64,000 nucleotides of DNA from Paenibacillus sp. H1-7 (GTDB lineage: Bacteria; Bacillota; Bacilli; Paenibacillales; NBRC-103111): NCBI RefSeq assembly GCF_022354825.1, contig NZ_CP031168.1:2481501-2545500 (forward strand). The letters are read 5' to 3'. How positions within the stretch are numbered: position 1 is the stretch's first letter; every line of letters starts with the position of its first letter. Below are positions 1 through 8,252 of the stretch, one piece after another. The position numbers and the translations under genes are program-made. The notes below the pieces were generated by a model, which was not told where the DNA came from, made no database searches, and saw nothing but the letters and a program-made list of their open reading frames with translations.

Positions 1-1673
1 ATCAGAATCGTAACGGAGGCCTCGTCTTCCTTGTCATAATAATGAATCCGCTTATTATCCAGCGGAGATAACCGCCATAAGGACTTCATCGCTTCGAGAT
101 AAGACTGCTGCAAGCCGTCGAAACCGCGATGGACATTGCCCACACCGACGAAGATATCGTGTAAATTTTCGTCATGCCGGAGCAGACTGAACATATTCTC
201 AAAGCAAGGGGACAACTCCTGCCGCTCCGCATCGTGAGGAAGATTCACCAGTATACAGAACACACCGGCCTCCATCTCGAGCAAGTAGCTTTGGTACGCT
301 GCAGGGAGATGGGATTTGAGTTGATTGACCCAATGGACGTGGAGCGTATTTTGCTCGGCGGAGCTGTAATTCATGTAAAACGACTTGGCGTATTTCATTC
401 GAATCAATGCGGCTGCGAAGCTCTCGTGCTGGAGGTTCAAACGGCATTTTTGCAAAAAAGTCTGGATGTCCGCCTCGTCTGGCACCCTATTGAACCGGAG
501 CATCCGGACAAACCACTGCTCGATGGCAAGGGGATACATGGAAGTAAGATTGCTGTGCAGCGTGTCCATGCTGTCCCGCATCCGGTGAAATTCATGGTCG
601 AGCAGCTTATATTCGTTGGTGGTCGGAGGAGCTGCAGGCGATATTTTGGCAAGCAAGGAACGGATGGGCGCATAGAGCCTTTTGCTGAACAGAAAGGATA
701 GAAGTATCGAGAGCGAAAGCGCGATAACCGACATCAGCGTGGTCCAATATCTCATGTCCTTCATGCTGGCGAGAATATCTGCTTCCGGCACAAGCGCGAT
801 CATGTTCAAATTTTTGAAAATAAAGCGGGTGTTCGTCTGAATGGCCAAAATGTCTTCGTTCTGAAACCGGGTGCGCAAATTCGGCGAGCCCGTATCTTGA
901 AGCTGCTTAACGATACCTTCAATATCCGATGGGGTGGCTCCATACATCTCGGTTGATGCGATGAGCTGCCTGTTATCGTCTACAACATACAGCTTGCTGT
1001 TAGGCGTCAGCTTGGAGTCAATAAGTGCTTGGATGATCGGATCAATCTTCAGGTTAATGACATACAAGTCGTTAGACCGGTATTCGGCAATGGCCGTTTG
1101 AACAATAGGCAGCAGGTAGGTTCCGTTTTGGGAGACCGATCGGGACGGGGGAAGGATCTGAAAAGGCTTGCTATGCGGGCTGTACTGCCGCCAATAGGCT
1201 TCGGAATATTGCTCCAGCGCATTGGTTTTGCCAAAAAATTCCGTGCCGGTAAATGTGCCTTGGTTACTGATCACGAGGTTGTTTTTCTTTTTATACATAA
1301 AGACGCTGTCCACATAATCGCTCATCAGCCTGATTCGGTTCAAGGAACGGATGGTTTGCGACACATGAGCATACTTCTCAGGCGCATCGACCTGGAAATC
1401 GTCGGAGAACAGCTCCATCGCACTCGAATCGAGGGACAGCAGGAAGTTGGAATTGTACATGCCGGTGAACACGCTGTTGAGACTCGCCGCAACGTTCGAT
1501 AATGATTTTTTATAGCTTTGCTCCAGCTCCGACTCGAAATAATGGAGACTGATCCGATAAGTAATCAGATTGATGCATTGAATGAGCAAAGAAACGGCGA
1601 GGAAAAAGTAAAAAAATCGATAGAGCAAGCTGCGGAAGCCGCCATTCATAAAATGATGAACATGTTTCAGCAT
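1..1673 (-). CDS. Membrane-anchored AraC-type regulator with extracellular sensor (C-terminal end outside window)
   Basis: The reading frame is open from an ATG at 1673 to the left window edge (about 557 residues visible). A GGAGGTGGGG ribosome site lies 7 bases upstream of the ATG. One hydrophobic segment lies near residues 14-35 and a second near 300-325. Between them is an extracellular Cache-like region. After the second segment comes a cytoplasmic linker like that of the YesN/AraC regulators of Paenibacillus. The AraC helix-turn-helix expected at the end is beyond position 1 and cannot be seen, so the regulator assignment is inferred from overall layout and from similarity to the complete regulator at 39891-42248. 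It diverges from the sugar ABC operon starting at 1922, which it probably controls in response to an external sugar. Confidence 0.8.
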   Translation of the reverse strand, partial: MLKHVHHFMNGGFRSLLYRFFYFFLAVSLLIQCINLITYRISLHYFESELEQSYKKSLSNVAASLNSVFTGMYNSNFLLSLDSSAMELFSDDFQVDAPEKYAHVSQTIRSLNRIRLMSDYVDSVFMYKKKNNLVISNQGTFTGTEFFGKTNALEQYSEAYWRQYSPHSKPFQILPPSRSVSQNGTYLLPIVQTAIAEYRSNDLYVINLKIDPIIQALIDSKLTPNSKLYVVDDNRQLIASTEMYGATPSDIEGIVKQLQDTGSPNLRTRFQNEDILAIQTNTRFIFKNLNMIALVPEADILASMKDMRYWTTLMSVIALSLSILLSFLFSKRLYAPIRSLLAKISPAAPPTTNEYKLLDHEFHRMRDSMDTLHSNLTSMYPLAIEQWFVRMLRFNRVPDEADIQTFLQKCRLNLQHESFAAALIRMKYAKSFYMNYSSAEQNTLHVHWVNQLKSHLPAAYQSYLLEMEAGVFCILVNLPHDAERQELSPCFENMFSLLRHDENLHDIFVGVGNVHRGFDGLQQSYLEAMKSLWRLSPLDNKRIHYYDKEDEASVTIL

Positions 1674-1921
1674 CGTGCCACCCCACCTCCGACAGATATT
1701 CGGTTATAACTATTATGATTCCGGTATCGAATCATGTCAATGTTATGGTAGATTTTCTATTAAATAAGGCTAAAATTGATACAATACTCATTTTTGTCCT
1801 ATGAAGAAGATACAATTAAGTCAAGTTTTATGACACAAACACGAAATTGTCCGTTTCGAGAGGGTGCCTTTTCATGGTTCAATCAGATTACGGGCAATCC
1901 GCTGCGAAAGGAGGCAGGCCT

Positions 1922-2893
1922 ATGCAGGAACAAACGTCGGCAATACATCAGAACGAGATGCTCGAGAACAAGAAGAAAGGGAGGATGGCACACAAAGCTG
2001 GGACATACTTTATAAAAAATATTCATTATTACATTCTTTTAATACTTCCGTTGGCTTACTTTCTTATCTTCCGGTACGGTCCGATTGCAGGTAACATTCT
2101 TGCGTTTCGCAAATTTGTTCCCGGCGGCTCTATCTATGGAAGCAAGTGGATCGGGTTTACCTACTTCAGACTGTTTCTTCAAGATCCGAACTTTTGGACG
2201 GCGTTTCGTAATACGTGGGTGCTCAGCTTGATGCATTTGGCCGTTACATTCACGGTTACACTCGCCTTTGCGCTGCTCGTCAATGAAATCAGGTCAAGCA
2301 AGCTCCGAAACGTAGTGCAGACCGTGACATATTTCCCCAACTTCGTATCGATCGTAGTAGTGGTCGGGCTTATGAAAGAGCTGCTCAGCCCCACGAATGG
2401 CATGATTAACGGTCTGTTGGCCTGGGCGGGCATCCAGCCGATCTTCTTCATGAATGAGCCGGGGTGGTTCCGCACGCTGTACATATCCTCCGATGTTTGG
2501 CAGTACACCGGCTGGAATTCCATCATATTCATCGCTGCCATGGCTTCCATTGACACGCAATTATATGAAGCGGCGGAGATGGATGGAGCAGGGAGGTGGA
2601 AGCAGATCGTTCACGTGACGCTGCCGCAAATTATGCCCACCCTATCGGTCGTCTTCATCTTATCGGCGGGGCAGCTATTGAACGTAGGCTTCGAGAAAAT
2701 ACTGCTGATGTACACGCCAAGCAATTCGCAGGTGAGCGATGTTATCGAAACGTTCGTCTTTCGGATGGGGCTGGAGAATAACAACTACAGCTATGCAACG
2801 GCAGTAGGCTTGTTCAGCGGCTTAATCGGGCTCGGGATGGTGCTGTTGTCCAACGTGCTTGCCAAAAAAGTAACCGGCCATTCGTTGTATTAG
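1922..2893 (+). CDS. Carbohydrate ABC transporter permease, LplB type
   Basis: Inner-membrane permease of a binding-protein-dependent sugar importer. The 323-residue product has about six membrane segments. The cytoplasmic EAA loop reads YEAAEMDGAGRWKQIVHVTLP, which is the surface that contacts the ATPase. The start is set at 1922 because AAAGGAGG (1907-1914) lies 7 bases upstream; an upstream in-frame start at 1847 lacks such a site. It is the first gene of an operon of seven and is followed by the partner permease 24 bases later. No ATPase gene is present, which is usual for this family, where a shared MsmX/MsmK-type ATPase serves several importers. The substrate cannot be read from the sequence. 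Confidence 0.9.
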   Translation: MQEQTSAIHQNEMLENKKKGRMAHKAGTYFIKNIHYYILLILPLAYFLIFRYGPIAGNILAFRKFVPGGSIYGSKWIGFTYFRLFLQDPNFWTAFRNTWVLSLMHLAVTFTVTLAFALLVNEIRSSKLRNVVQTVTYFPNFVSIVVVVGLMKELLSPTNGMINGLLAWAGIQPIFFMNEPGWFRTLYISSDVWQYTGWNSIIFIAAMASIDTQLYEAAEMDGAGRWKQIVHVTLPQIMPTLSVVFILSAGQLLNVGFEKILLMYTPSNSQVSDVIETFVFRMGLENNNYSYATAVGLFSGLIGLGMVLLSNVLAKKVTGHSLY

Positions 2894-2917
2894 TTGGCGG
2901 AGAAAGGAGGCTTTCTA

Positions 2918-3787
2918 TTGTACTATCGAAAAACCGTCGGCTACCGCTGGTTTGCCTGCGTTAACGGGATCTTAATGACCTGCATCATGGCAACGGTTCT
3001 CGTGCCTTTCCTGCATCTGCTGTCCGTATCCTTCAGCGAATCGTCAGCCATCGTCGGCGGCAAGGTCGGGCTGCTGCCGGTCGGCTGGAGCTTAAGCTCC
3101 TATACCCGATTGTTTCACCATCCGAGCCTGCTCGGCGGATTCCGCAATGCCGCGGTGCAGACGGCCGTCGGCACGTTCCTGAGCCTGTTCATGCTGACGA
3201 TATGCGCTTACCCGCTATCCAAGCCGATTAAGGGACGCAAAGTGTTCATTTGGCTCATTATGATCACGATGTTTTTCAGTGGAGGCCTTATACCTACGTA
3301 TATGCTGGTCAAAAGCCTGCATTTGATCGATACGCTGTGGGCGATCGTTCTGCCCTTCTGTATCATGCCTTACTATTTGATGATCATGATCAGTTTTTTC
3401 CAGAGCTTTCCCGATAGCTTGGAGGAATCGGCACGAATGGACGGGCTGAATCCGATCCAAATCTTATTCCGGATTGTCCTTCCTTTGTCCAAAGCGGTGT
3501 TGGCCGCCATGAGCCTGTTCCTTGCCGTCTATTATTGGAACAATTGGTTCAATTCAATGATTTACTTGAACAGCACGGATAAGTATCCGATCATGCTGCT
3601 CGTTCGCAATATTGTCGCCGGAGCCGATGTGGCCGGCGGTCCGATGGGGACGGGCACGGACAGCATGTCTGCGGCGTCGCTCAAAGCCTCGGTCATCATG
3701 ATCACAACGCTGCCGATTGCTTGTATGATCCCGTTCGTGCAGAAGCATTTTGCCAAAGGAGTTATGCTCGGAGCCATCAAAGGCTAA
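2918..3787 (+). CDS. Carbohydrate ABC transporter permease, YtcP/AraQ type
   Basis: Second permease of the importer, 289 residues with about six membrane segments. The EAA-loop sequence LEESARMDGLNPIQILFRIV is visible, and the C terminus ends in a short basic, glycine-containing tail (KGVMLGAIKG) typical of the family. The start is taken as TTG at 2918, with AAAGGAGG at 2903-2910 and a spacing of 7. A longer in-frame reading from TTG 2894 would place the ribosome site inside the gene. It pairs with the LplB-type permease upstream and the lipoprotein downstream. Confidence 0.9.
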   Translation: MYYRKTVGYRWFACVNGILMTCIMATVLVPFLHLLSVSFSESSAIVGGKVGLLPVGWSLSSYTRLFHHPSLLGGFRNAAVQTAVGTFLSLFMLTICAYPLSKPIKGRKVFIWLIMITMFFSGGLIPTYMLVKSLHLIDTLWAIVLPFCIMPYYLMIMISFFQSFPDSLEESARMDGLNPIQILFRIVLPLSKAVLAAMSLFLAVYYWNNWFNSMIYLNSTDKYPIMLLVRNIVAGADVAGGPMGTGTDSMSAASLKASVIMITTLPIACMIPFVQKHFAKGVMLGAIKG

Positions 3788-3812
3788 TCCCATCTTAAGG
3801 AGGCTGATTCTC

Positions 3813-5402
3813 ATGAAACGCAGCACACCTCTTATGCAACATCCGAAGCCAAAACCATGGAAGCACTCACTGCTCGCAGTGACCGCCTTGCTGATCGGCA
3901 TCGTTCCGGTATTGTCGGCGTGTACCGGCTCCGCTGACGAGAAGGGTACTCCCTCGGGAGGCACCTCCGGCGAAGCCAAGCCTCAGACCTTCACGATGCT
4001 GTATAGCGACAATCCGGCTTATCCGTTCAATAAGGATTGGCGCGTGTTGAAGGAAATGACGGCACGTTCCGGCGTCAATCTCGATATTCAGGCGGTCCCG
4101 GAATCCGACTACCAGAGTAAAGTCCGCATCGTGCTGAGCTCGGATAAAATTCCCGACATGGTCACAACGGTAAGACAGGCGACCATTATGGAGTTCGCGC
4201 CCAATGGAACCTTACTGCCGATCAGCGATTATATGGATAAGCTGCCGAACCTGAAAAAGAAGATCGAGGAGTACAAAATTCAGGAGGAATTGGACAATTG
4301 GAAGCCTAAGGACGGCAAACTGTATGTGCTTCCTTTTATGAACGAGGCTGCTTTATACAACCGTGCACCGCTTATCCGGTCCGATCTGCTGAAGAAATAC
4401 GGCCTGGAGGCGCCGAAAACCGCAGATGAGCTGTATAACGTGCTGAAGAAGCTCAAGGAAATGAATCCAGGCAGCTACCCACTGGCGAATACGAATGCGG
4501 AATCGCTGCTTTCGATCTTCGGGGCGGCTTGGGGGATCGACTCCAGCAATAAAGGCTTTTCGTACAATGCGGGCACCCGGAAGTTCGAATACGACTATAC
4601 GAGCGATAATTACAAAAAGTACGTTACCTTCTTGAACCGGCTGGTCAAAGAAGGGCTGGCCGATCCTGAAATTTTCACCTCGAGCCTGGATCAATGGAAG
4701 CAGAAGCTGGCCAGCGGCAAGAGCCTGTTCTCCTTTTATTGGATCAGCGAGCTGCCGCAAATTAATGCGGACGGGAAGAAGAATGTATCCCCGGACTTCG
4801 AACTGACCGCTCTGCCTCCGATTGCCGGGCCGGGCGGGACGAAGGCTTACTCCTCGAACCGGATTTATCACGGAACCGTCATTCCGGCGAGCGCAGCCAA
4901 AAAGCCGTATTTCGACGCGCTGCTGAAATATGCGGACTGGTTGTACAGCGATGAAGCCAATACTCTGATGACGTGGGGCTTCAAGGGAGACATGTACGAG
5001 GAAGCCGACGGCAAGAAGGATTTCACGGATAAAGTGAAAAATGCCCCGAGCATCAACAAAGCGCTGTGGGAGCTGGGTGCGGCCAACAACAACTATACGC
5101 TGCTTTATCCGTATCAATGGTTTCTGAAGGTACTGAATACGAAAGAAGTGGGAGTGTTCACGGACGAAGCGATCAAGAACGGCTGGTTCCCGCCGGTCAC
5201 CAAAATTCCTAAGCTGACGCCGGAGAAGAAGGAAGAGGAGAATTTGGCGATTACCGGGGTGAACGATTATTTTGCCAAAATGCAGGAGCAGTTCGTGTAC
5301 GGTAAAGTGTCTATCGATGCGGAGTGGGACAATTACGTGAAGGAAATGAACAGCAAGGGCGTGACGAAGCTGCTGGGCATTTATAATGATTCGTTAAAAT
5401 AA
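3813..5402 (+). CDS. Extracellular solute-binding lipoprotein of sugar ABC importer
   Basis: 529-residue binding protein that presents substrate to the permeases encoded immediately upstream. The N terminus has a basic stretch, a hydrophobic core and a lipobox-like LSAC (cysteine near residue 36), followed by a Ser/Gly-rich linker, so it should be lipid-anchored to the outer face of the membrane. The ATG at 3813 follows TTAAGGAGGC, which fixes the start; an earlier in-frame start at 3750 overlaps the permease. Length and layout fit the LplA/LipO group of family 1 binding proteins that serve oligosaccharide importers. The ligand is unknown. Confidence 0.88.
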   Translation: MKRSTPLMQHPKPKPWKHSLLAVTALLIGIVPVLSACTGSADEKGTPSGGTSGEAKPQTFTMLYSDNPAYPFNKDWRVLKEMTARSGVNLDIQAVPESDYQSKVRIVLSSDKIPDMVTTVRQATIMEFAPNGTLLPISDYMDKLPNLKKKIEEYKIQEELDNWKPKDGKLYVLPFMNEAALYNRAPLIRSDLLKKYGLEAPKTADELYNVLKKLKEMNPGSYPLANTNAESLLSIFGAAWGIDSSNKGFSYNAGTRKFEYDYTSDNYKKYVTFLNRLVKEGLADPEIFTSSLDQWKQKLASGKSLFSFYWISELPQINADGKKNVSPDFELTALPPIAGPGGTKAYSSNRIYHGTVIPASAAKKPYFDALLKYADWLYSDEANTLMTWGFKGDMYEEADGKKDFTDKVKNAPSINKALWELGAANNNYTLLYPYQWFLKVLNTKEVGVFTDEAIKNGWFPPVTKIPKLTPEKKEEENLAITGVNDYFAKMQEQFVYGKVSIDAEWDNYVKEMNSKGVTKLLGIYNDSLK

Positions 5403-5427
5403 TGCGTCGCAATGAGAGGTGAGACGA

Positions 5428-6459
5428 TTGAAAATAGGAATCGACATGCACCACGGCTTCCTGACGGAGGAGCTTCCCGTAGAGCAGGCGCTTGAGAAGG
5501 CAAAGCAGGAGGGCTACGAGGGAGTCTATTACAAATCGGCGCTGTATGTATCCGGGACGTTGGACCAGGCGGAGCTGCAGGCGGCGTACCAGTGCGCGAG
5601 CGACCTGGGGTTATATATTGACCTGGGCATCGGCAGGGTGAATCCGTTCAATACGAACGAGACGCCCGAGGTATGGATGCTGGGCGGAGGAAATTATTTG
5701 CTTGCGATGGAGAAGCTGATCCGGGCGTCGGCTTCCATAGGAGCCACGGAGCTGATAGGCGTCACCGCCGGCTGGAAAGGCATGTTTGACGGTTATCATG
5801 TATACGACCGCTACCGCACCGATGTTACCTGGGAGGAGCAGCTGGAAGCCACCTCGCGATTTTTAAGGCGGCTTGCCCCGTCGCTGCGGGAATACGGCGT
5901 CCGTATCAATCTGGAGACGCATGAGGAGATTACGACCTTCGAAATTTTGCGGCTGATTGAAGAAGTAGGAGAGGATGTGCTTGGGGTTGCTCTGGATACG
6001 GCGAACGTCGTCGCCCGGGGAGAAGACCCGGTGAATGCGGCGAAGCGGGTTTCGCCCTATGTCCATCAAATGCACGCGAAGGACTGCATCGTTACGTTCT
6101 CCGACACCGGATTAGTAAGGCAGATTCGGCCTGCGGGAGAGGGCATTGTAGATTTCGCCGCCGTCTGTAAGGAAATTGCTGTGCACTCGCCGGAGCTGCA
6201 TATGCAAATTGAAGATCACAAAGGGCTGATGCATTGCGACTTCTTCGTAGATGCGTGGAGGCAGAGCCATCCCGATCTGCAGATGGCCGATGTAACCGAG
6301 CTGTTCCGTCATGCGAAGCGTTGCGAGCAGCGGATCGCAAGCGGAGAGCTGATGGATCCGGCACTCTATGAACGGTTCAGCTATCAGGAGCAAAGAAATC
6401 AGCGTTTGGCCGCGTCGAAGAGCCATTTGTTCTCGGTCGTTCGGCAGCTGGTTCCGTAG
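5428..6459 (+). CDS. Sugar phosphate isomerase/epimerase-like TIM-barrel protein
   Basis: 343-residue protein of the xylose isomerase-like TIM-barrel superfamily (AP endonuclease family 2 fold). Pieces consistent with metal-binding strands include INLETHEE, GVALDTAN, VHQMHAKD and MQIEDHKG, which supply the Glu/Asp/His ligands expected at the barrel mouth. The start is uncertain: GTG 5419 overlaps the ribosome site GAGAGGTGAG, so TTG 5428, just after it, is preferred. It lies between the importer genes and two PIG-L hydrolases and is probably translated from the same message. Families of this kind isomerise or epimerise sugars, keto-sugars or inositols; the actual reaction is not determined. 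Confidence 0.8.
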   Translation: MKIGIDMHHGFLTEELPVEQALEKAKQEGYEGVYYKSALYVSGTLDQAELQAAYQCASDLGLYIDLGIGRVNPFNTNETPEVWMLGGGNYLLAMEKLIRASASIGATELIGVTAGWKGMFDGYHVYDRYRTDVTWEEQLEATSRFLRRLAPSLREYGVRINLETHEEITTFEILRLIEEVGEDVLGVALDTANVVARGEDPVNAAKRVSPYVHQMHAKDCIVTFSDTGLVRQIRPAGEGIVDFAAVCKEIAVHSPELHMQIEDHKGLMHCDFFVDAWRQSHPDLQMADVTELFRHAKRCEQRIASGELMDPALYERFSYQEQRNQRLAASKSHLFSVVRQLVP

Positions 6460-6505
6460 AAAACAAAGTAGAAATCCAAATATGGGATAAAGGCAGGGGA
6501 TAAGC

Positions 6506-7378
6506 ATGACGAAGCAGCCAACAGGGGATAAAGCATTACGTATCATTGTAATCGGAGCCCATCCGGATGAGCCGGATATTTATGCAGGAGGCACAGCAGC
6601 GCTATTCGCGGAGTTAGGACACAAGGTCAAGTTTCTGTCCTTAACCGACGGCTGCGGGGGACATCATGAGATGGCTGCGGATGAGCTTGTGCGCAGGCGG
6701 ACGCTGGAGGCGAAGGAAGCGGCGAAGCGTCTTGGCATCGAAGAATACGAGGTGCTGACCGAGGTTCACGATGGAGATTTGCTCCCGGATCTGCCTATGC
6801 GGCAGGAGGTAATCCGGCAAATTCGCCGCTGGCAGGCCGACATCGTGATTACGTTCCACCCGGACGGGGGCAGCCATGCCGATAACCGGTATGCCGGCAA
6901 GGTGGTCAGCGACGCTGCATCATTTGTCGCGCATGTTCGCAACGTCGTGCCGGAGGTGCCTGCGCTGAGCCGATCTCCATTGTACCTGCTAATGCCGGAT
7001 TATTCGATGCGCAGCCGGTATACTGCCGATATCGTCATCGACATTGCCGATGCGCTGGAAAAGAAGCTGCTCGCTTGCGATGCCCACGCCTCGCAGTTTT
7101 ACGAGTTTTCGGCGTGGGGGCGGGATATGCTTCATGAGGTGCCTGAGAGCTGGGAGGATAAAAAAGACTATTTGCTGCGAGGCTGGGCACAATTCTTTGA
7201 TACTTCAGAGGAAATGCTGCCCGCATTGATCAAAGGCTATGGAGCGGAACGCGCGGGACAGATCCGTTACGCGGAGCCGTTCGAGATTGCGAGCTATAGC
7301 CGCAGGCCGGATGATGAGGAGCTGAAGCAACTTTTTCCGATGCTTTGTCCTTCGTCTGGCGGCATAAACCATCAATAA
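6506..7378 (+). CDS. PIG-L/LmbE-family hydrolase with altered zinc-binding motifs (copy 1)
   Basis: 290-residue member of the PIG-L/LmbE fold, whose known members are zinc-dependent N-deacetylases (for example MshB, BshB). The first motif is AHPDEPD (His19, Asp21, Glu22) instead of AHPDD; the second is HADNR (His124, Asp126, Asn127) instead of HPDH. By comparison with MshB, where His13, Asp16 and His147 bind zinc, two of the three ligands are changed (Asp to Glu, His to Asn). GGCGGHHEM replaces the usual NGDAGHH loop. It is followed 22 bases later by a second PIG-L gene carrying the same two changes. The fold assignment is secure; deacetylation as the reaction is only inferred. Confidence 0.8.
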   Translation: MTKQPTGDKALRIIVIGAHPDEPDIYAGGTAALFAELGHKVKFLSLTDGCGGHHEMAADELVRRRTLEAKEAAKRLGIEEYEVLTEVHDGDLLPDLPMRQEVIRQIRRWQADIVITFHPDGGSHADNRYAGKVVSDAASFVAHVRNVVPEVPALSRSPLYLLMPDYSMRSRYTADIVIDIADALEKKLLACDAHASQFYEFSAWGRDMLHEVPESWEDKKDYLLRGWAQFFDTSEEMLPALIKGYGAERAGQIRYAEPFEIASYSRRPDDEELKQLFPMLCPSSGGINHQ

Positions 7379-7400
7379 GAAGAGAGGAGCGTGCTTCGAC

Positions 7401-8243
7401 GTGACGAACCATTTGGATCAGCTGCGCGTGCTGATGATTTGCGCGCATCCGGATGAGCCCGATATGTATGCCGGAGGATTGGCCGCACTGTATGCAGAAC
7501 GGGGGCATCGGGTGAAATTTCTTTCCCTCACGAATGGAGATGCAGGACATTTCAGCTTGCCTAAGCAGGAGGTTGCTGCGAGACGCAAGCAGGAAGCAAG
7601 GCTTGCGGCACAGCGCCTCGGAATCGACGCCTATGAGGTGCTGGATCATTCGGACGGCATGCTGGAGCCGAGCCTTGCCCTGCGCCACGAAGTGCTGCGG
7701 CACATTCGCGCTTACGAGCCGGATGTGCTGGTTACCTTCCACCCGGAGGGCGGAAACAGCCCGGATAACCGGTATACCGGCAAAATCGTCAGCGATGCGG
7801 TTCCTTACGCAGGGCTGCCCCAGTATATGCCGGACCCGGATGCCCCTTACTTGAAGAAGAAGCTGTTGGTGCTGCTGATGCCCGATATGTCGCTGCACAA
7901 TGACTATAGACCCGACGTTGCTATCGATGTGAGCAGCGTCATTGAGAAAAAGCTGCTCGCCTGTGATGCCCATGCGACGACCTTCTACGAGCTGATCCCC
8001 TGGTTTAAGGGGACGCTCGATCAGGTACCGGTCGCGTGGGAGGACCGCAAGCGGTACTTGCTCGACAACTGGCCTACCACATTCTACGCTTCCCCTCGAA
8101 TGCGGACTGCGTTGGAGCAAGCCTACGGAAGCGTGCGTGCGGGGGAGGTCCGCTACGCGGAAGGCTTCGAAATCGCCCGGTACAGCTTCAAGCCGGATGC
8201 TGAGCAATTGAAGCGGTATATTCCCATGCTCGGGGAGGGGTAA
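7401..8243 (+). CDS. PIG-L/LmbE-family hydrolase with altered zinc-binding motifs (copy 2)
   Basis: 280-residue tandem paralogue of the preceding gene. The first motif is AHPDEPD (His16, Asp18, Glu19). The second is SPDNR (Ser120, Asp122, Asn123), so in addition to the two ligand changes shared with its neighbour it has lost the first histidine of HPDH. The NGDAGH loop is conserved. It starts at GTG 7401 after AGAGAGGAG with a rather long spacing of 11. The two copies differ in many positions but align throughout, pointing to an old duplication or a heteromeric pair. Substrate is unknown; context suggests a sugar or sugar-like ligand brought in by the upstream importer. Confidence 0.8.
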   Translation: MTNHLDQLRVLMICAHPDEPDMYAGGLAALYAERGHRVKFLSLTNGDAGHFSLPKQEVAARRKQEARLAAQRLGIDAYEVLDHSDGMLEPSLALRHEVLRHIRAYEPDVLVTFHPEGGNSPDNRYTGKIVSDAVPYAGLPQYMPDPDAPYLKKKLLVLLMPDMSLHNDYRPDVAIDVSSVIEKKLLACDAHATTFYELIPWFKGTLDQVPVAWEDRKRYLLDNWPTTFYASPRMRTALEQAYGSVRAGEVRYAEGFEIARYSFKPDAEQLKRYIPMLGEG

Positions 8244-8252
8244 ACGACTCGA

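Noticed and set aside
1750..1830. TACAAT boxes (1780 and 1811) as promoters of the first importer operon
   Set aside because: No acceptable -35 at 16-18 bases for either; the operon may depend on the AraC activator, but the box cannot be fixed.
7230..8207. 325-codon open frame on the minus strand
   Set aside because: It lies opposite the second PIG-L gene, has no ribosome site, and its product matches nothing; it is a by-product of codon use.
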